Origin: JACQNR01 sp049515175
GTDB taxonomy: Bacteria > Acidobacteriota > Terriglobia > UBA7540
Assembly (NCBI GenBank): GCA_049515175.1
Contig: JBEKUI010000171.1
Coordinates: forward strand, 1-14,225
Reading direction: 5' to 3'
DNA: 14,225 nucleotides
Within the stretch, counting starts at the first letter, position 1. Every line of letters begins with the position of its first letter. The position numbers and the translations under genes were made by a program. Positions 5,686 to 13,442 of this stretch are shown here, piece by piece. A model generated the notes under the pieces. That model saw only the letters and a list, made by a program, of their open reading frames with translations. It was not told the DNA's origin and ran no database searches.

Positions 5686-7557
5686 TCACGCCATGACGCG
5701 GAGCTCTTCGTCCGAGGGCTGCGCGACGTTTCCGGCGGGCGGCGTGAAATCTTCCGGCAGGTCGCCGTTATCGGCGCGGAAGTACTTCCAGTAGTGGGGT
5801 TTCACGGAAGCGATCAGTTCCTTGCGGGTTTTGGTTTCAAGGGGCTTGCCGACATAGATTTTGCCCATGCGCTCGAGGTTCTTTTCCGAGATGGCGCCGG
5901 AGAACATCCAGAGTGGCCAGGTGAAGTTCGGCCCGTTAAGCCGACGCAGCTTGTAAAGCCACATGGCGATCGAGCCCACGCGCCACGCTGTCGGGCCCCA
6001 CCAGCTGTACTGACCGGGGCGCAGATTCATCTTCCAGCACTTCATCATGAGTTGCCATTGGAGCGGCGTGAGGCTCCGCGTTTCGGTTACGCCCTTTTGT
6101 TTTTCCATCCGCGTGTCGTGCAGGGGCGTGAAGATGGAGGGAATCAGGAAGGCGAACAGGCCGCGCCGTTCGATTTCATAGATCAGGTCGAGTGTATCCA
6201 TTACATCCTGGTCGGTTTCGCCCGGACTGCCGACGATGAGCGTCATCATGGGGAACCAGTTGTTCTGGTTGGCGACGCGCAAACCCTCGAGGACCACGCT
6301 CGGCCAATCGTCGATCGAGAACGGCACACCCTTGCTGGGCATGATCTTCTTCGCCATGCGCACCGAGCCGGTTTCGAGGCCGACGAGCGGGGAGAGAGCT
6401 TTCTTCTGAGGATGTGAGCTCAGGCGCGGCAGGTGAATGGGGCTCTTCGGTAACAGGGTCTCCGAGAGCTTCTGGATGAGGAGCGGGTCCACAACGAACG
6501 GCGCAATGGTCGAATGGCTGAGGACGTGCTGTTCCACGCCCGGCGTGTTCACAATCGAGCCATAAAGGTCGAGCAACGCTTCGCGGTTGGGGAAGAAGAA
6601 GGGCGTGTCGGTGTGAACCTGGCCCCAGATGAACATGTCCTCGGTCGCCAGCGAGATCTGTTTGTTTCCCTCGCGGACGTTGGCGCGAACGCCGGTCATG
6701 ATCATATCTTTGGGGAAATCGATCTGGGGGTTGAGGTCGGGCACGCAAAACTGGCAGCGCCGCCCGCAGCCGGTGGTCATTTCCACCACGCCGAAGGTGG
6801 TTCGCTGGTCAGGAACTAGGAGCGCTTCGCGCGTCGTGGGGTGGCTGACGTTGATTTCGAGGGGTAGAACTTCACCCTGGATGGCTTTGTGGAACAAGGC
6901 CATGGATTCTGCGGACTCGCTGCGCCCTTCCACCACGCAGTCCACGCCCAGCTCCTCAAAGGTTTTCGTCTGGGTGATCTGCCAGCCGCCCGATCCGCCC
7001 ACGATGACCTTGTAGTTGCTGCGGTGCGGGTTGGACTTGATCTTCTGGAACATCAGCCGGGCATAATGTGAATTGATGGGCTGTTTCGAGGAGCCAAAAA
7101 TCGACGTGTAAACTCCGGCGGCGAAAGTCACTCCCAGCGGGTTGTGCGTGGATACCGCCACCACCCGCGTCCGGGGGCCGATGAACTGATCGACGTCGTC
7201 GGGGTAGCAGGCGACGACCTCATCCTCAGTGAACTCGCGCAGCAGGGATTTCTCCACCAGGCGAACCCCGGCGGGCATGTAGCGCGCCGAACCGTCGGGC
7301 TTGCGCTCGACGTTTCGCCAGTTGGGGTACTTGCTGTTCAGGACCGGTTCCATCCAGATCGGCAGGGAGGCCATGCCCATCTGGATGAAGTAACCGGCAT
7401 GGTCAATCGTCTCGGTGAGCGGCGCGGTCAAGACAATCAGCTTACCGCCGTCCTTGGGGGGAACATTCACGGGCGATGCCAGCGCCGACCCGTTCTTTCG
7501 CGACGATGTCGCGGCACGGTTCGAGTTTCCATTGCGTCCAAAAAGACGAATCCCCAT
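5686..7557 (-). CDS. B12-binding-type radical SAM protein of unknown substrate
   Basis: A 623-aa radical SAM enzyme. Cys264, Cys268 and Cys271 (TTGCGRRCQFC) form the CxxxCxxC site for the [4Fe-4S] cluster that cleaves S-adenosylmethionine. GLETGS (393-398) and IVGSPGETDQD (441-451) are the usual downstream strand motifs of the barrel. Residues about 110-230 resemble the Rossmann-like domain that precedes the barrel in B12-dependent radical SAM enzymes (VVAVSTHNPLG, KVIVGGSGGW, GVDCVVEGRSE), but the classical DxHxxG cobalamin motif is not present, so B12 use is uncertain. The first about 35 residues look disordered. The C-terminal about 120 residues are Trp/aromatic-rich (SWWGPTAWRVGSIAMWLYKLRRL) and may face lipid or a hydrophobic substrate. 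It lies about 150 bases upstream of lipB on the same strand but lacks the extra N-terminal cysteine motif of LipA, so it is not the missing lipoyl synthase. Start ATG at 7557; no clear ribosome site. Confidence 0.85.
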   Translation of the reverse strand: MGIRLFGRNGNSNRAATSSRKNGSALASPVNVPPKDGGKLIVLTAPLTETIDHAGYFIQMGMASLPIWMEPVLNSKYPNWRNVERKPDGSARYMPAGVRLVEKSLLREFTEDEVVACYPDDVDQFIGPRTRVVAVSTHNPLGVTFAAGVYTSIFGSSKQPINSHYARLMFQKIKSNPHRSNYKVIVGGSGGWQITQTKTFEELGVDCVVEGRSESAESMALFHKAIQGEVLPLEINVSHPTTREALLVPDQRTTFGVVEMTTGCGRRCQFCVPDLNPQIDFPKDMIMTGVRANVREGNKQISLATEDMFIWGQVHTDTPFFFPNREALLDLYGSIVNTPGVEQHVLSHSTIAPFVVDPLLIQKLSETLLPKSPIHLPRLSSHPQKKALSPLVGLETGSVRMAKKIMPSKGVPFSIDDWPSVVLEGLRVANQNNWFPMMTLIVGSPGETDQDVMDTLDLIYEIERRGLFAFLIPSIFTPLHDTRMEKQKGVTETRSLTPLQWQLMMKCWKMNLRPGQYSWWGPTAWRVGSIAMWLYKLRRLNGPNFTWPLWMFSGAISEKNLERMGKIYVGKPLETKTRKELIASVKPHYWKYFRADNGDLPEDFTPPAGNVAQPSDEELRVMA

Positions 7558-7611
7558 TCAAAATGCCCTGAGATCAGAGATGTTTGTTGCCGAAACCCCA
7601 AACAACGAGAG

Positions 7612-7638
7612 CCTATATTACTCCAAAATCTCTGTAAA
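7612..7638 (-). promoter_or_regulatory. Possible promoter for the radical SAM gene
   Basis: In the 263-bp divergent region the minus strand reads TTTACA (7633-7638), 15 bases, then TATAGG (7612-7617), about 55 bases upstream of the ATG. The -35 is good (5 of 6) but the spacing is short and the -10 is partial. An overlapping TAATAT gives an even shorter spacing. Low confidence. Confidence 0.25.
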
Positions 7639-7714
7639 CTCACGCAAAAACGCAACGAAACTGCCCGCGCGGCCGCGTCGGGCGGGGGTTCTGCTCATTC
7701 TCTCTCGCCCAAGG

Positions 7715-7743
7715 TTGAGGCCATGAGGATGCTGTGCTAGCTT
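7715..7743 (+). promoter_or_regulatory. Possible promoter for the FAD oxidase gene
   Basis: TTGAGG (7715-7720) and TAGCTT (7738-7743) are 17 bases apart, about 78 bases upstream of the ATG at 7821. The -10 is a poor match. Between 7558 and 7820 I see no other gene or RNA. Confidence 0.25.
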
Positions 7744-7820
7744 ATTGCTCCGGGCATTGGTCATTTCGAAAACAGTCAAGAGCATCGCTTTGGTCTCTCT
7801 AACCTCGCACGGGAGGCGGC

Positions 7821-9200
7821 ATGAAGTGGTCTGATGATTTGGCGAAGAGCATCACGGGGCAGGTGCTGACGGATGAAGCCTCTCTGGACGCGGCATCAAC
7901 CGACTTCGGGCGCCTAGTGGTGCGAAAGCCGATGGTGGTTGTGCGACCGGCCTCGGCGGCGGATGTTGCTGCGACGGTCAAGTTCGCGGCGAAGAACTCG
8001 CTGGGCGTCTCCACCCGCGGCGCCGGACACTCTCAAAGCGGGCAATCGCTTTCCGAGCACATCGTGCTCGACATGACATCGCTCGCCTCGGTGCGTCGGG
8101 TGGACAAGGTCTCCGCTTCGGCTACTTGCCAGGCCGGGCTGAAGTGGCGGGCGCTCGTCGAGCAACTGGCGCCGCAACGCCTGTCGCCGAGGGTCTTGAC
8201 GAACAATCTTGATGTGACCCTGGGCGGAACGCTATCGACGGGCGGGCTGGGCGTGGCCTCCTGGCGCTACGGGACGCAGGCCGACAATTGTCTGGAGCTC
8301 GAAGTGGTGACGGGCGGGGGCGAAATCGTTCGCTGCTCGGATGATAAGGACCGCGAGCTGTTCGACGCGGTGCGCGCCGGCATGGGGCAATTCGGCATCA
8401 TCACCGAAGCTAAAGTCATGCTGCGTCGCCATCAGCCGAAGGTCCGCAGCTACTACCTCCTCTACGACAACTTGAATTTCCTGCTGGAAGATTTGCAGAC
8501 CCTCATGACCGATGAGCGCTTCGACTACCTGGAATCCTGGTGCGCGCCGTGCGCGCAGGGCTTCCGCAAGGCGGGGTCGGGGCGCACGCCGTTCGCGCAA
8601 TGGTTCTTTCCGTTGCACGCTACGGTCGAAACCGACGGCAACAATTTTCCGGACACGACGAGGAAGCTCGCGGGCCTGCGGCTCTACAAACACGTCCACA
8701 CCGAAGACGGTGACATCGGCGAATTCTTCGCGCGGCTCGATCCGTTGTTTTCCCTCTGGAAGCGCGGCGGCGCGTGGGACTTTACCCACCCCTGGATGGA
8801 GTGCGTGCTGCCCTGGCCATCGACGATGATGTACATCTCGCGCGTGCTGGAGAATTTTCCACCGCAGGCGCTCATCGGCGGACACATCCTGCTCTGGCCG
8901 GCGCGCGGCGATGCCTCCTCGGTGCCACTCTTCATGCGCCCGAAGGCCGACTTCCTCATGGGCTTTGGAATCCTGCCCGCCTTCCCCAAACACCTCGTCG
9001 ATGAGCCGCTCGTCCACCTGAGCATGGCAAGCCATGGCGCCATGATGATGGGCGGCAAACGATACCTCTCCGGCTGGGTCAAGTTCGATCCGAACCAGTG
9101 GAAAGCCCAGTACGGAGACCTGTGGCCCAAGGTCGTGGAACTGAAAAAGAAATTCGACCCGCAGGGCGTGCTGAATCCTGGCTTCGTGAAGTACCACTAG
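7821..9200 (+). CDS. FAD-linked oxidase, cytokinin-dehydrogenase/VAO-like
   Basis: A 459-aa flavoprotein of the vanillyl-alcohol-oxidase/PCMH superfamily. The FAD domain spans about 30-205: VVVRPASAADVAATVKFA, then RGAGHSQSG with His70 (the position that binds FAD covalently in this group), IVLDMTSL, and TLGGTLSTGGLG (133-144), followed by GMGQFGIITEA. The C-terminal part has FTHPWMECVLPWP (321-333), like the HPW motif of cytokinin dehydrogenases, and ends FDPQGVLNPG as these oxidases do. By eye, the residue aligning with the catalytic Asp of plant cytokinin dehydrogenases (D-Y-L before the T-V-G-G-T motif) is Asn128 (NNLDVTLGG), so the activity may differ. There is no signal peptide. Its ATG at 7821 has a good GGGAGG ribosome site four bases upstream. 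It is the only plus-strand gene between 70 and the right end and is transcribed alone. Substrate unknown. Confidence 0.85.
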   Translation: MKWSDDLAKSITGQVLTDEASLDAASTDFGRLVVRKPMVVVRPASAADVAATVKFAAKNSLGVSTRGAGHSQSGQSLSEHIVLDMTSLASVRRVDKVSASATCQAGLKWRALVEQLAPQRLSPRVLTNNLDVTLGGTLSTGGLGVASWRYGTQADNCLELEVVTGGGEIVRCSDDKDRELFDAVRAGMGQFGIITEAKVMLRRHQPKVRSYYLLYDNLNFLLEDLQTLMTDERFDYLESWCAPCAQGFRKAGSGRTPFAQWFFPLHATVETDGNNFPDTTRKLAGLRLYKHVHTEDGDIGEFFARLDPLFSLWKRGGAWDFTHPWMECVLPWPSTMMYISRVLENFPPQALIGGHILLWPARGDASSVPLFMRPKADFLMGFGILPAFPKHLVDEPLVHLSMASHGAMMMGGKRYLSGWVKFDPNQWKAQYGDLWPKVVELKKKFDPQGVLNPGFVKYH

Positions 9201-9262
9201 GATTACGCTTTGATCGCACCCAGCGCAACAAAACGCGCGAGGTGCGCGCCACTCGCCAGGCG

Positions 9263-10276
9263 TTAGTCATGCAGGAATGGGAGGGTGGGACCGTCACGCT
9301 CTCCGGTTACATCCCACAGATGAACAGCGCCACCCGGCACGCCAAAGGCCAACCAACGTCCATCAGGACTGAAGGAGAGGTTGCTTGTCGTGATGGCGGC
9401 GATCATTCGTTCCGACCTTGCGGTCGTGTCCCAAAGCCAGACCGAACCCTCTCGCACACTATAAGCTAACAATTCGCCTTTGGGATGAAAGGCAACCGAT
9501 TCCACGTAGTTCTCACGGACCTTGGAGGAGAGTAGCTCCCGCCCGGTGGCCACGTCCCACAGGCGAGCCTTTTCGTCCTGGCTGCCCGTGGCCAGGACCT
9601 GACCGTCAGGCCGGAAGGATACGGCGCCGAAGGTGGGATTACGAGACTCGACCAGCCGACGTATCTCGCGACCGGTGCTGATGTCCCAGAGGCGCGGCCA
9701 GTGTCCGCCCGCGAGCAAGACCCTGCCATCCGGGCTGAACGCCACGTCGCCGTAGAGCGTCATGCAACAGAGTGATTGGATGCGTTTTCGCGTCGATGTC
9801 TCCCACAGCTCAATCCGTTCCGAGGCATTGACACTGGCGAGCACGCGCCCATCCGGACTAAAGCGGGCCGTGCCGTACACGCCGCCAGGAGTCCCCAAGG
9901 TTGTAACCGCCTTCCAGCTGGCGGTACTCCATAGCTGGAGAGATCGACCCGCCACAGCGAGAAGTTGCGCATTGGGACTGAATGCCAGAGTGTTCAGACC
10001 GCCATCCCTGAGGTGGATGCGATGGACGATCTGAAACGAATCGACCCGCCAAATGTCGATGCTTACCTGCCGGTCTCCCGCAGCCAAGAACCGCCCATCG
10101 GAACTGAAGGCAACGGCGCCAATACTAGGACGCACTGCTTGGGGAGTCCGCGTTAGCCAGATCGCAATGGGCGCCGAGGCCAGCACGCAAACTGCCACCG
10201 CGATGGTCACTGGTTGAAGTCTCACCAGCGCCGGAGAGGCTGGGCCGCGTGATGTGCCGCCGGACAAAGCAGTCAA
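9263..10276 (-). CDS. Membrane-anchored seven-bladed WD40 repeat protein
   Basis: A 337-aa protein with one N-terminal membrane segment (about residues 23-41, VTIAVAVCVLASAPIAIWL) followed by seven WD40 repeats from about 51 to 331. Each has the FSPDGR...LA...LWD pattern (first IGAVAFSSDGRFLAAG, last NLSFSPDGRWLAFGV...VHLWDVTG). Seven repeats close one beta-propeller, probably outside the membrane, acting as a binding platform; partners are unknown. The start is unusual: there is no ATG near the N-terminus, and the longest frame begins at TTG 10276, just after an in-frame TGA (10292-10294); a later GTG around residue 18 is the alternative. In related bacteria the TM-plus-WD40 arrangement often follows a Ser/Thr kinase domain, so this may be a truncated relative, although only 65 bases separate it from the oxidoreductase upstream. 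It probably shares the transcript of that gene. Confidence 0.82.
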   Translation of the reverse strand: MTALSGGTSRGPASPALVRLQPVTIAVAVCVLASAPIAIWLTRTPQAVRPSIGAVAFSSDGRFLAAGDRQVSIDIWRVDSFQIVHRIHLRDGGLNTLAFSPNAQLLAVAGRSLQLWSTASWKAVTTLGTPGGVYGTARFSPDGRVLASVNASERIELWETSTRKRIQSLCCMTLYGDVAFSPDGRVLLAGGHWPRLWDISTGREIRRLVESRNPTFGAVSFRPDGQVLATGSQDEKARLWDVATGRELLSSKVRENYVESVAFHPKGELLAYSVREGSVWLWDTTARSERMIAAITTSNLSFSPDGRWLAFGVPGGAVHLWDVTGERDGPTLPFLHD

Positions 10277-10341
10277 AGAGGACTCACTGCGTCACCGACA
10301 TTACCTGGGGTTCGCCTTGATCGCGTACCTTGCAGACTGCG

Positions 10342-11763
10342 CTAAGTGCCTGCTACCCGGCTGTACCCACCGTAATATGTTGACGCCTGTACACACCGCA
10401 GAATGCGGTTGGCCTCGTCGTCGCCGATCACCTGTTCGGTGGCCGGATCGAAATTCAGCGTGCGGCCCAGGCGATAGGCGGCGTTGCCGAGGTGGAGCAG
10501 CGTGCAGGAGATGTGGCCCTCCTCGACGGGCGCGTTCAGATTCTCCTTCTTGCGGCTGCGCACGCAATCGATGAAGTTCGCCCAGTTGTTGCCTTCCTTG
10601 GCCATACTCGGGCCGGGTTCCTGGTCCTCTCCGAGCCAGCTGCGATAGGCGTCGTAGCCGTTAAAGGCGAGATAGCCCTTCGAGCCATAGAAGACGTTGC
10701 CGATGGTGTTCTGCGGGCCCTTGCTCTTCTTGGGTGCTGCGCCGGCTCCGAGTGCCACCGGCACCTCGCCGCCGCCGAAACCCGGCTCGCCGATCATCGC
10801 CTCGTGGTTGGAGATCCAGTGGCGGACTTCGAATTCCATCATCTTGCGCTTGCCGCCTGGAAGGTCGAACTGGTAGGCGATGTTCAGAGTGTTGGGAGTT
10901 TCCTGGTCATCCTCGAACATGAAGTGCCCGCCGATGGCCGACACCTTGGTGGGGAATCCCACGCCCAGTCCCCAGCGCGCCACGTCCAGTTCATGAATGC
11001 CCTGGTTGCCGAAGTCGCCGTTGCCGGTGTCCCAGATCCAGTGCCAGTTGTAGTGGAAGCGGTTCTTGGTGAAGGGCTTCATGGGAGCGGGTCCGGTCCA
11101 CAACTCGTAATTGACGCCCGCCGGTACAGGCTCCTGCGCCGCCTTGCCGATCGACTTCCGCCACTTGTAACACAGCCCGCGCGAGAGGTAGACTTCGCCG
11201 ATCAGGCCGTCGCGCATCTTCTTCATGCCGTCGATGATGGCCTCGCCGGAGCGGCTGTTGGTGCCGTGTTGCACGACGCGGTTGTATTTCTGCGCGGCGC
11301 GCACCAGTTGCCGGCCCTCAAACCAGTTGTGCGAGCAGGGCTTCTCCACGTAAACGTCTTTGTCCGCCTGACAGCCCCAGATCGCTTGCAGCGAATGCCA
11401 ATGGTTGGGCGTGGCGATGGAGATAGCGTCGATCGACTTGTCTTCCAGCGCCTTGCGCAGATCGCCAAACGTCTGCGGCTTGGGCAGCTTCATCTTTTCC
11501 ATTTGTCCCAGCCGCTGGGCGAGAACATTCTCGTCGATGTCGCAGAGCCCCACGATCTCGACGTTCTTCATCTTGGAGTATTCCTCGACGTGTGACCATC
11601 CCTGGCCGTGCACACCTACGACGCAGATGCGCACGCGGTCGTTCGCGCCCAGAATGCGCTCGGGATGCGTGACGAAAGCGAGGCTTCCCAGCGCTGCGAC
11701 CCCCGCGCCCGCAGCGCCACTCTTCAGAAACTCACGACGGTTGACATCCTTCGGTTTAGTCAT
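10342..11763 (-). CDS. Tat-exported Gfo/Idh/MocA family oxidoreductase
   Basis: A 473-aa NAD(P)-dependent oxidoreductase of the glucose-fructose oxidoreductase/inositol dehydrogenase family. Residues 1-40 are a twin-arginine signal (Arg9-Arg10 in NRREFLKSG, then a hydrophobic Ala/Gly-rich stretch), so it folds with cofactor and is exported or membrane-tethered. The Rossmann domain begins at RVRICVVGVHGQG (43-54), with CDID after the next strand. ATPNHWH (118-124) and VEKPCSHN (139-146) carry the family's conserved EKP lysine, Lys141. The second domain has HWIWDTGNGDFGNQGIHELD (241-260), as in the large subgroup common in Acidobacteriota and Planctomycetota. Substrate is unknown, probably a sugar or sugar derivative. 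The ATG at 11763 follows a GAGGAG ribosome site and a good promoter. The WD40 gene lies 65 bases downstream on the same strand. Confidence 0.92.
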   Translation of the reverse strand: MTKPKDVNRREFLKSGAAGAGVAALGSLAFVTHPERILGANDRVRICVVGVHGQGWSHVEEYSKMKNVEIVGLCDIDENVLAQRLGQMEKMKLPKPQTFGDLRKALEDKSIDAISIATPNHWHSLQAIWGCQADKDVYVEKPCSHNWFEGRQLVRAAQKYNRVVQHGTNSRSGEAIIDGMKKMRDGLIGEVYLSRGLCYKWRKSIGKAAQEPVPAGVNYELWTGPAPMKPFTKNRFHYNWHWIWDTGNGDFGNQGIHELDVARWGLGVGFPTKVSAIGGHFMFEDDQETPNTLNIAYQFDLPGGKRKMMEFEVRHWISNHEAMIGEPGFGGGEVPVALGAGAAPKKSKGPQNTIGNVFYGSKGYLAFNGYDAYRSWLGEDQEPGPSMAKEGNNWANFIDCVRSRKKENLNAPVEEGHISCTLLHLGNAAYRLGRTLNFDPATEQVIGDDEANRILRCVQASTYYGGYSRVAGT

Positions 11764-11769
11764 TGATGG

Positions 11770-11822
11770 CTCCTCGATGTTGGATGGACACGGATTATAC
11801 TCCCCTCGCGCCTGGATGTCCG
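11770..11822 (-). promoter_or_regulatory. Promoter and ribosome site of the Gfo/Idh/MocA gene
   Basis: On the minus strand CGGACA (11817-11822, 4 of 6) and a perfect TATAAT (11794-11799) are 17 bases apart. The predicted transcript start is near 11787, giving a 5' leader of about 24 bases. GAGGAG (11770-11775) is a strong ribosome site six bases before the ATG at 11763. This is the best promoter in the window. Confidence 0.7.
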
Positions 11823-11886
11823 CGAGGATTCTTTAACTAAGATTGCCCACCACTCGCCGATTGTCGCATGGAGGCCGAAGCGTCGC

Positions 11887-11904
11887 CCCCCGCATGCGCG
11901 GGGG
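11887..11904. terminator. GC-rich hairpin downstream of the M16 peptidase gene
   Basis: CCCCCGC (11887-11893) and GCGGGGG (11898-11904) form a 7-bp all-GC stem with an ATGC loop, about 60 bases after the M16 stop. It has no T-tract, so factor-independent termination is not assured; it could equally be a dispersed intergenic palindrome. It lies in the 202-bp gap before the promoter of the oxidoreductase gene, which otherwise holds nothing I recognise. Confidence 0.4.
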
Positions 11905-11965
11905 TGACCACCGACCGACCGCTCATCCCGAGCTGACTTTTTCAACCGGCTTCAATGGCTGCACG

Positions 11966-13234
11966 CTAGCAGGCGAGGTCGGCGCGGCTCAGCTTGAGGT
12001 GGTTCGTGGGGCCGAGGATGGTGAGGGCAATGCGCTCGGTGGAGATGAGGTCGCGCGCCACACCCTGGACCTGCTCGGCGGTGACGGAGTCCACGCCGGC
12101 GGCAATCTCGTCGAGCGTGACGTGGCGGCCGAAGTAGGCTTCCTGGCGCGCCAGGTGCCCCATGCGGCTCGTGGTCGATTCCAGACTGAGCAGCAGGCTG
12201 CCCTTCAGGTAGTCCTTGGCGTGCTGAAGTTCTTCCGCGCTGAGCTGCTCTTGCTTGAGGCGCCGCAGTTCCTCGACGATAAGCTGCACCACCTGGCGAG
12301 CCTTGTCGCTGGCCGTGCCGGCGTAGATATTCAGGCAGCCGGCGTCGTGGAAGGTGTTGAGGCCCGAGAAGACCGCGTAGGCCAGCCCGCGCTTCTCGCG
12401 GATGTTCTGAAACAGGCGCGAGCTCATCCCGCCGCCCAGGACGGAATTCAGGATGTAGGTGGGGAAGCGCCGCTCGTGCGTCTGCGAGAAGGCCGGCACC
12501 CCCAGGCAGATGTGCACCTGCTCGATTTCCTTCTTGGTGCGGTGCTTGATGTGGGGGTTAGGCACCGGCGGCCGGCTGGGCTTGATGGGCCGCCCGGCGG
12601 GCATCGCCCCGAATTCCGCCCTCGTGAGCGCGGCGATGCGGGCGTGCCTGATGTTGCCGGCGGCGGCGACGATCAAATTATTGGGGGCGTAGTAGCGTCG
12701 AAAATAGTCGCGCAAATCCCGCCGCGCGAAGTGGCCCACCGTCTGGCGCGTGCCCAGGATGGGACGGCCCAGGGCGTGCCCACGCCAGTAGGTCTGGGTG
12801 AAGATCTCGCTCACCAGGTCGTCGGGCATGTCCTCGACCATCTTGATCTCTTCCCGGATCACCTGGCGCTCGCGGGCAATGTGTTCGGGGTCGAAGAGCG
12901 GGTTCTTGACGAGGTCGGCCAGAATCGCGAAGGCGCGCGGAAGGTGCTCGTCGAGGACCTTGATCGAGAAGCTCGCCGATTCCTTGGAAGTGAAGGCGTC
13001 GAGGTGGCCGCCGATGGCGTCGGCAGCGCGCGCGATCTCCTCCGCCGTGCGGTGCTTCGTGCCCTTGAAGAGCATGTGCTCGATGAAGTGCGAGATGCCG
13101 TTCTGCTCCTCGCGCTCCTGGCGCGAGCCGGTGCGCAGCCAGATGCCCACCGAGACCGACCGCACCGCGGGCATGAACTCGCTGATCAGCGTCAGGCCGT
13201 TTGAGAAAACCTCTTTTTGGACACGCTCAGTCAT
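11966..13234 (-). CDS. M16 family zinc metallopeptidase (processing-peptidase type)
   Basis: A 422-aa insulinase/pitrilysin-superfamily peptidase, the single-subunit length of the M16B group that resembles mitochondrial processing peptidase beta. The inverted zinc motif HFIEH is at His49-Glu52-His53, and the distal zinc-ligand glutamate lies in VIREEIKMVEDMPDD (Glu128/129). GTKHRTAEEIARAADAIGGHLDAFTSKE (58-85) and the second half with the SSRLFQNIREKRGLAYAVFSG block (the R/Y substrate-binding region of the family) complete the fold. There is no signal peptide, so it is probably cytoplasmic. The substrate is unknown, likely peptides. The ATG at 13234 (MTERVQKEVFSNGLTLISE) fits the family start, although no clear ribosome site is seen. 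A TAGAAT at 13259-13264 could be its -10 box. It stands alone between the RAYT locus and the oxidoreductase gene. Confidence 0.93.
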   Translation of the reverse strand: MTERVQKEVFSNGLTLISEFMPAVRSVSVGIWLRTGSRQEREEQNGISHFIEHMLFKGTKHRTAEEIARAADAIGGHLDAFTSKESASFSIKVLDEHLPRAFAILADLVKNPLFDPEHIARERQVIREEIKMVEDMPDDLVSEIFTQTYWRGHALGRPILGTRQTVGHFARRDLRDYFRRYYAPNNLIVAAAGNIRHARIAALTRAEFGAMPAGRPIKPSRPPVPNPHIKHRTKKEIEQVHICLGVPAFSQTHERRFPTYILNSVLGGGMSSRLFQNIREKRGLAYAVFSGLNTFHDAGCLNIYAGTASDKARQVVQLIVEELRRLKQEQLSAEELQHAKDYLKGSLLLSLESTTSRMGHLARQEAYFGRHVTLDEIAAGVDSVTAEQVQGVARDLISTERIALTILGPTNHLKLSRADLAC

Positions 13235-13322
13235 TGGGTCGCGCGGACTATGCCGCCCATTCTATTTTGCTGTCAGACGACTCCCATCAACCTTTCTACC
13301 ATAAGCGGCACCAAAAGACTAT

Positions 13323-13336
13323 CGCGCCCCGGCGCG
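13323..13336. repeat. Perfect CG-rich palindrome upstream of the M16 gene
   Basis: CGCGCC (13323-13328) and GGCGCG (13331-13336) are perfect inverted repeats with a 2-base centre. It is the outermost of three palindromes packed between the M16 start and the RAYT stop. With so small a loop it would form a cruciform or a site for a dimeric protein more readily than an RNA hairpin. May be part of the REP cluster. Confidence 0.4.
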
Positions 13337-13355
13337 GCTGGTGACGCAGTTTGAT

Positions 13356-13378
13356 GTAGCGGCGCTCTATGAGCGCCG
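13356..13378 (+). repeat. REP-like hairpin with GTAG head
   Basis: GTAG (13356-13359) is followed directly by CGGCGCTC (13360-13367), a TAT loop and GAGCGCCG (13371-13378), a perfect 8-bp stem. A short conserved tetranucleotide such as GTAG at the foot of a palindrome is the classical layout of REP sequences recognised by RAYT proteins. It lies 22 bases outside the left 42-bp repeat of the RAYT locus and does not resemble it in sequence, so it may belong to another REP family. Confidence 0.6.
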
Positions 13379-13400
13379 GAAGTTCTTGAGAATTCATGAT

Positions 13401-13442
13401 CGCGGGTGGCGCATACATCGCGTTCTGTGCGATGTGTGCGAT
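13401..13442 (+). repeat. REP element, left copy flanking the RAYT gene
   Basis: A 42-bp element with a foot reading CGCGGGTGG and a 12-bp imperfect stem (13410-13421 with 13429-13440, one G-T wobble) around a 7-base loop. It is the inverted counterpart of the copy at 14015-14056: 37 of 42 bases match, and four of the five differences are paired changes in the stem. Its last base is the first base of the codon triplet that forms the RAYT TGA stop on the other strand. Confidence 0.85.

Noticed and set aside
5686..7557. The radical SAM protein as LipA, the lipoyl synthase partner of LipB
   Set aside because: It is about twice the length of LipA and lacks LipA's second, N-terminal cysteine motif for the auxiliary cluster.
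9215..9245. CG-rich inverted repeat between the convergent FAD oxidase and WD40 genes as a terminator
   Set aside because: Only about a 5-bp stem and no T-tract on either strand; too weak to call.
11843..13204. Long plus-strand open frame (453 codons) opposite the M16 gene, and similar long frames opposite E1 alpha (2607-3641, 3721-4644) and the oxidoreductase (10492-11595)
   Set aside because: They are mirror frames of strongly recognised minus-strand genes in GC-rich DNA; their translations show no family motifs while the minus-strand products are complete.
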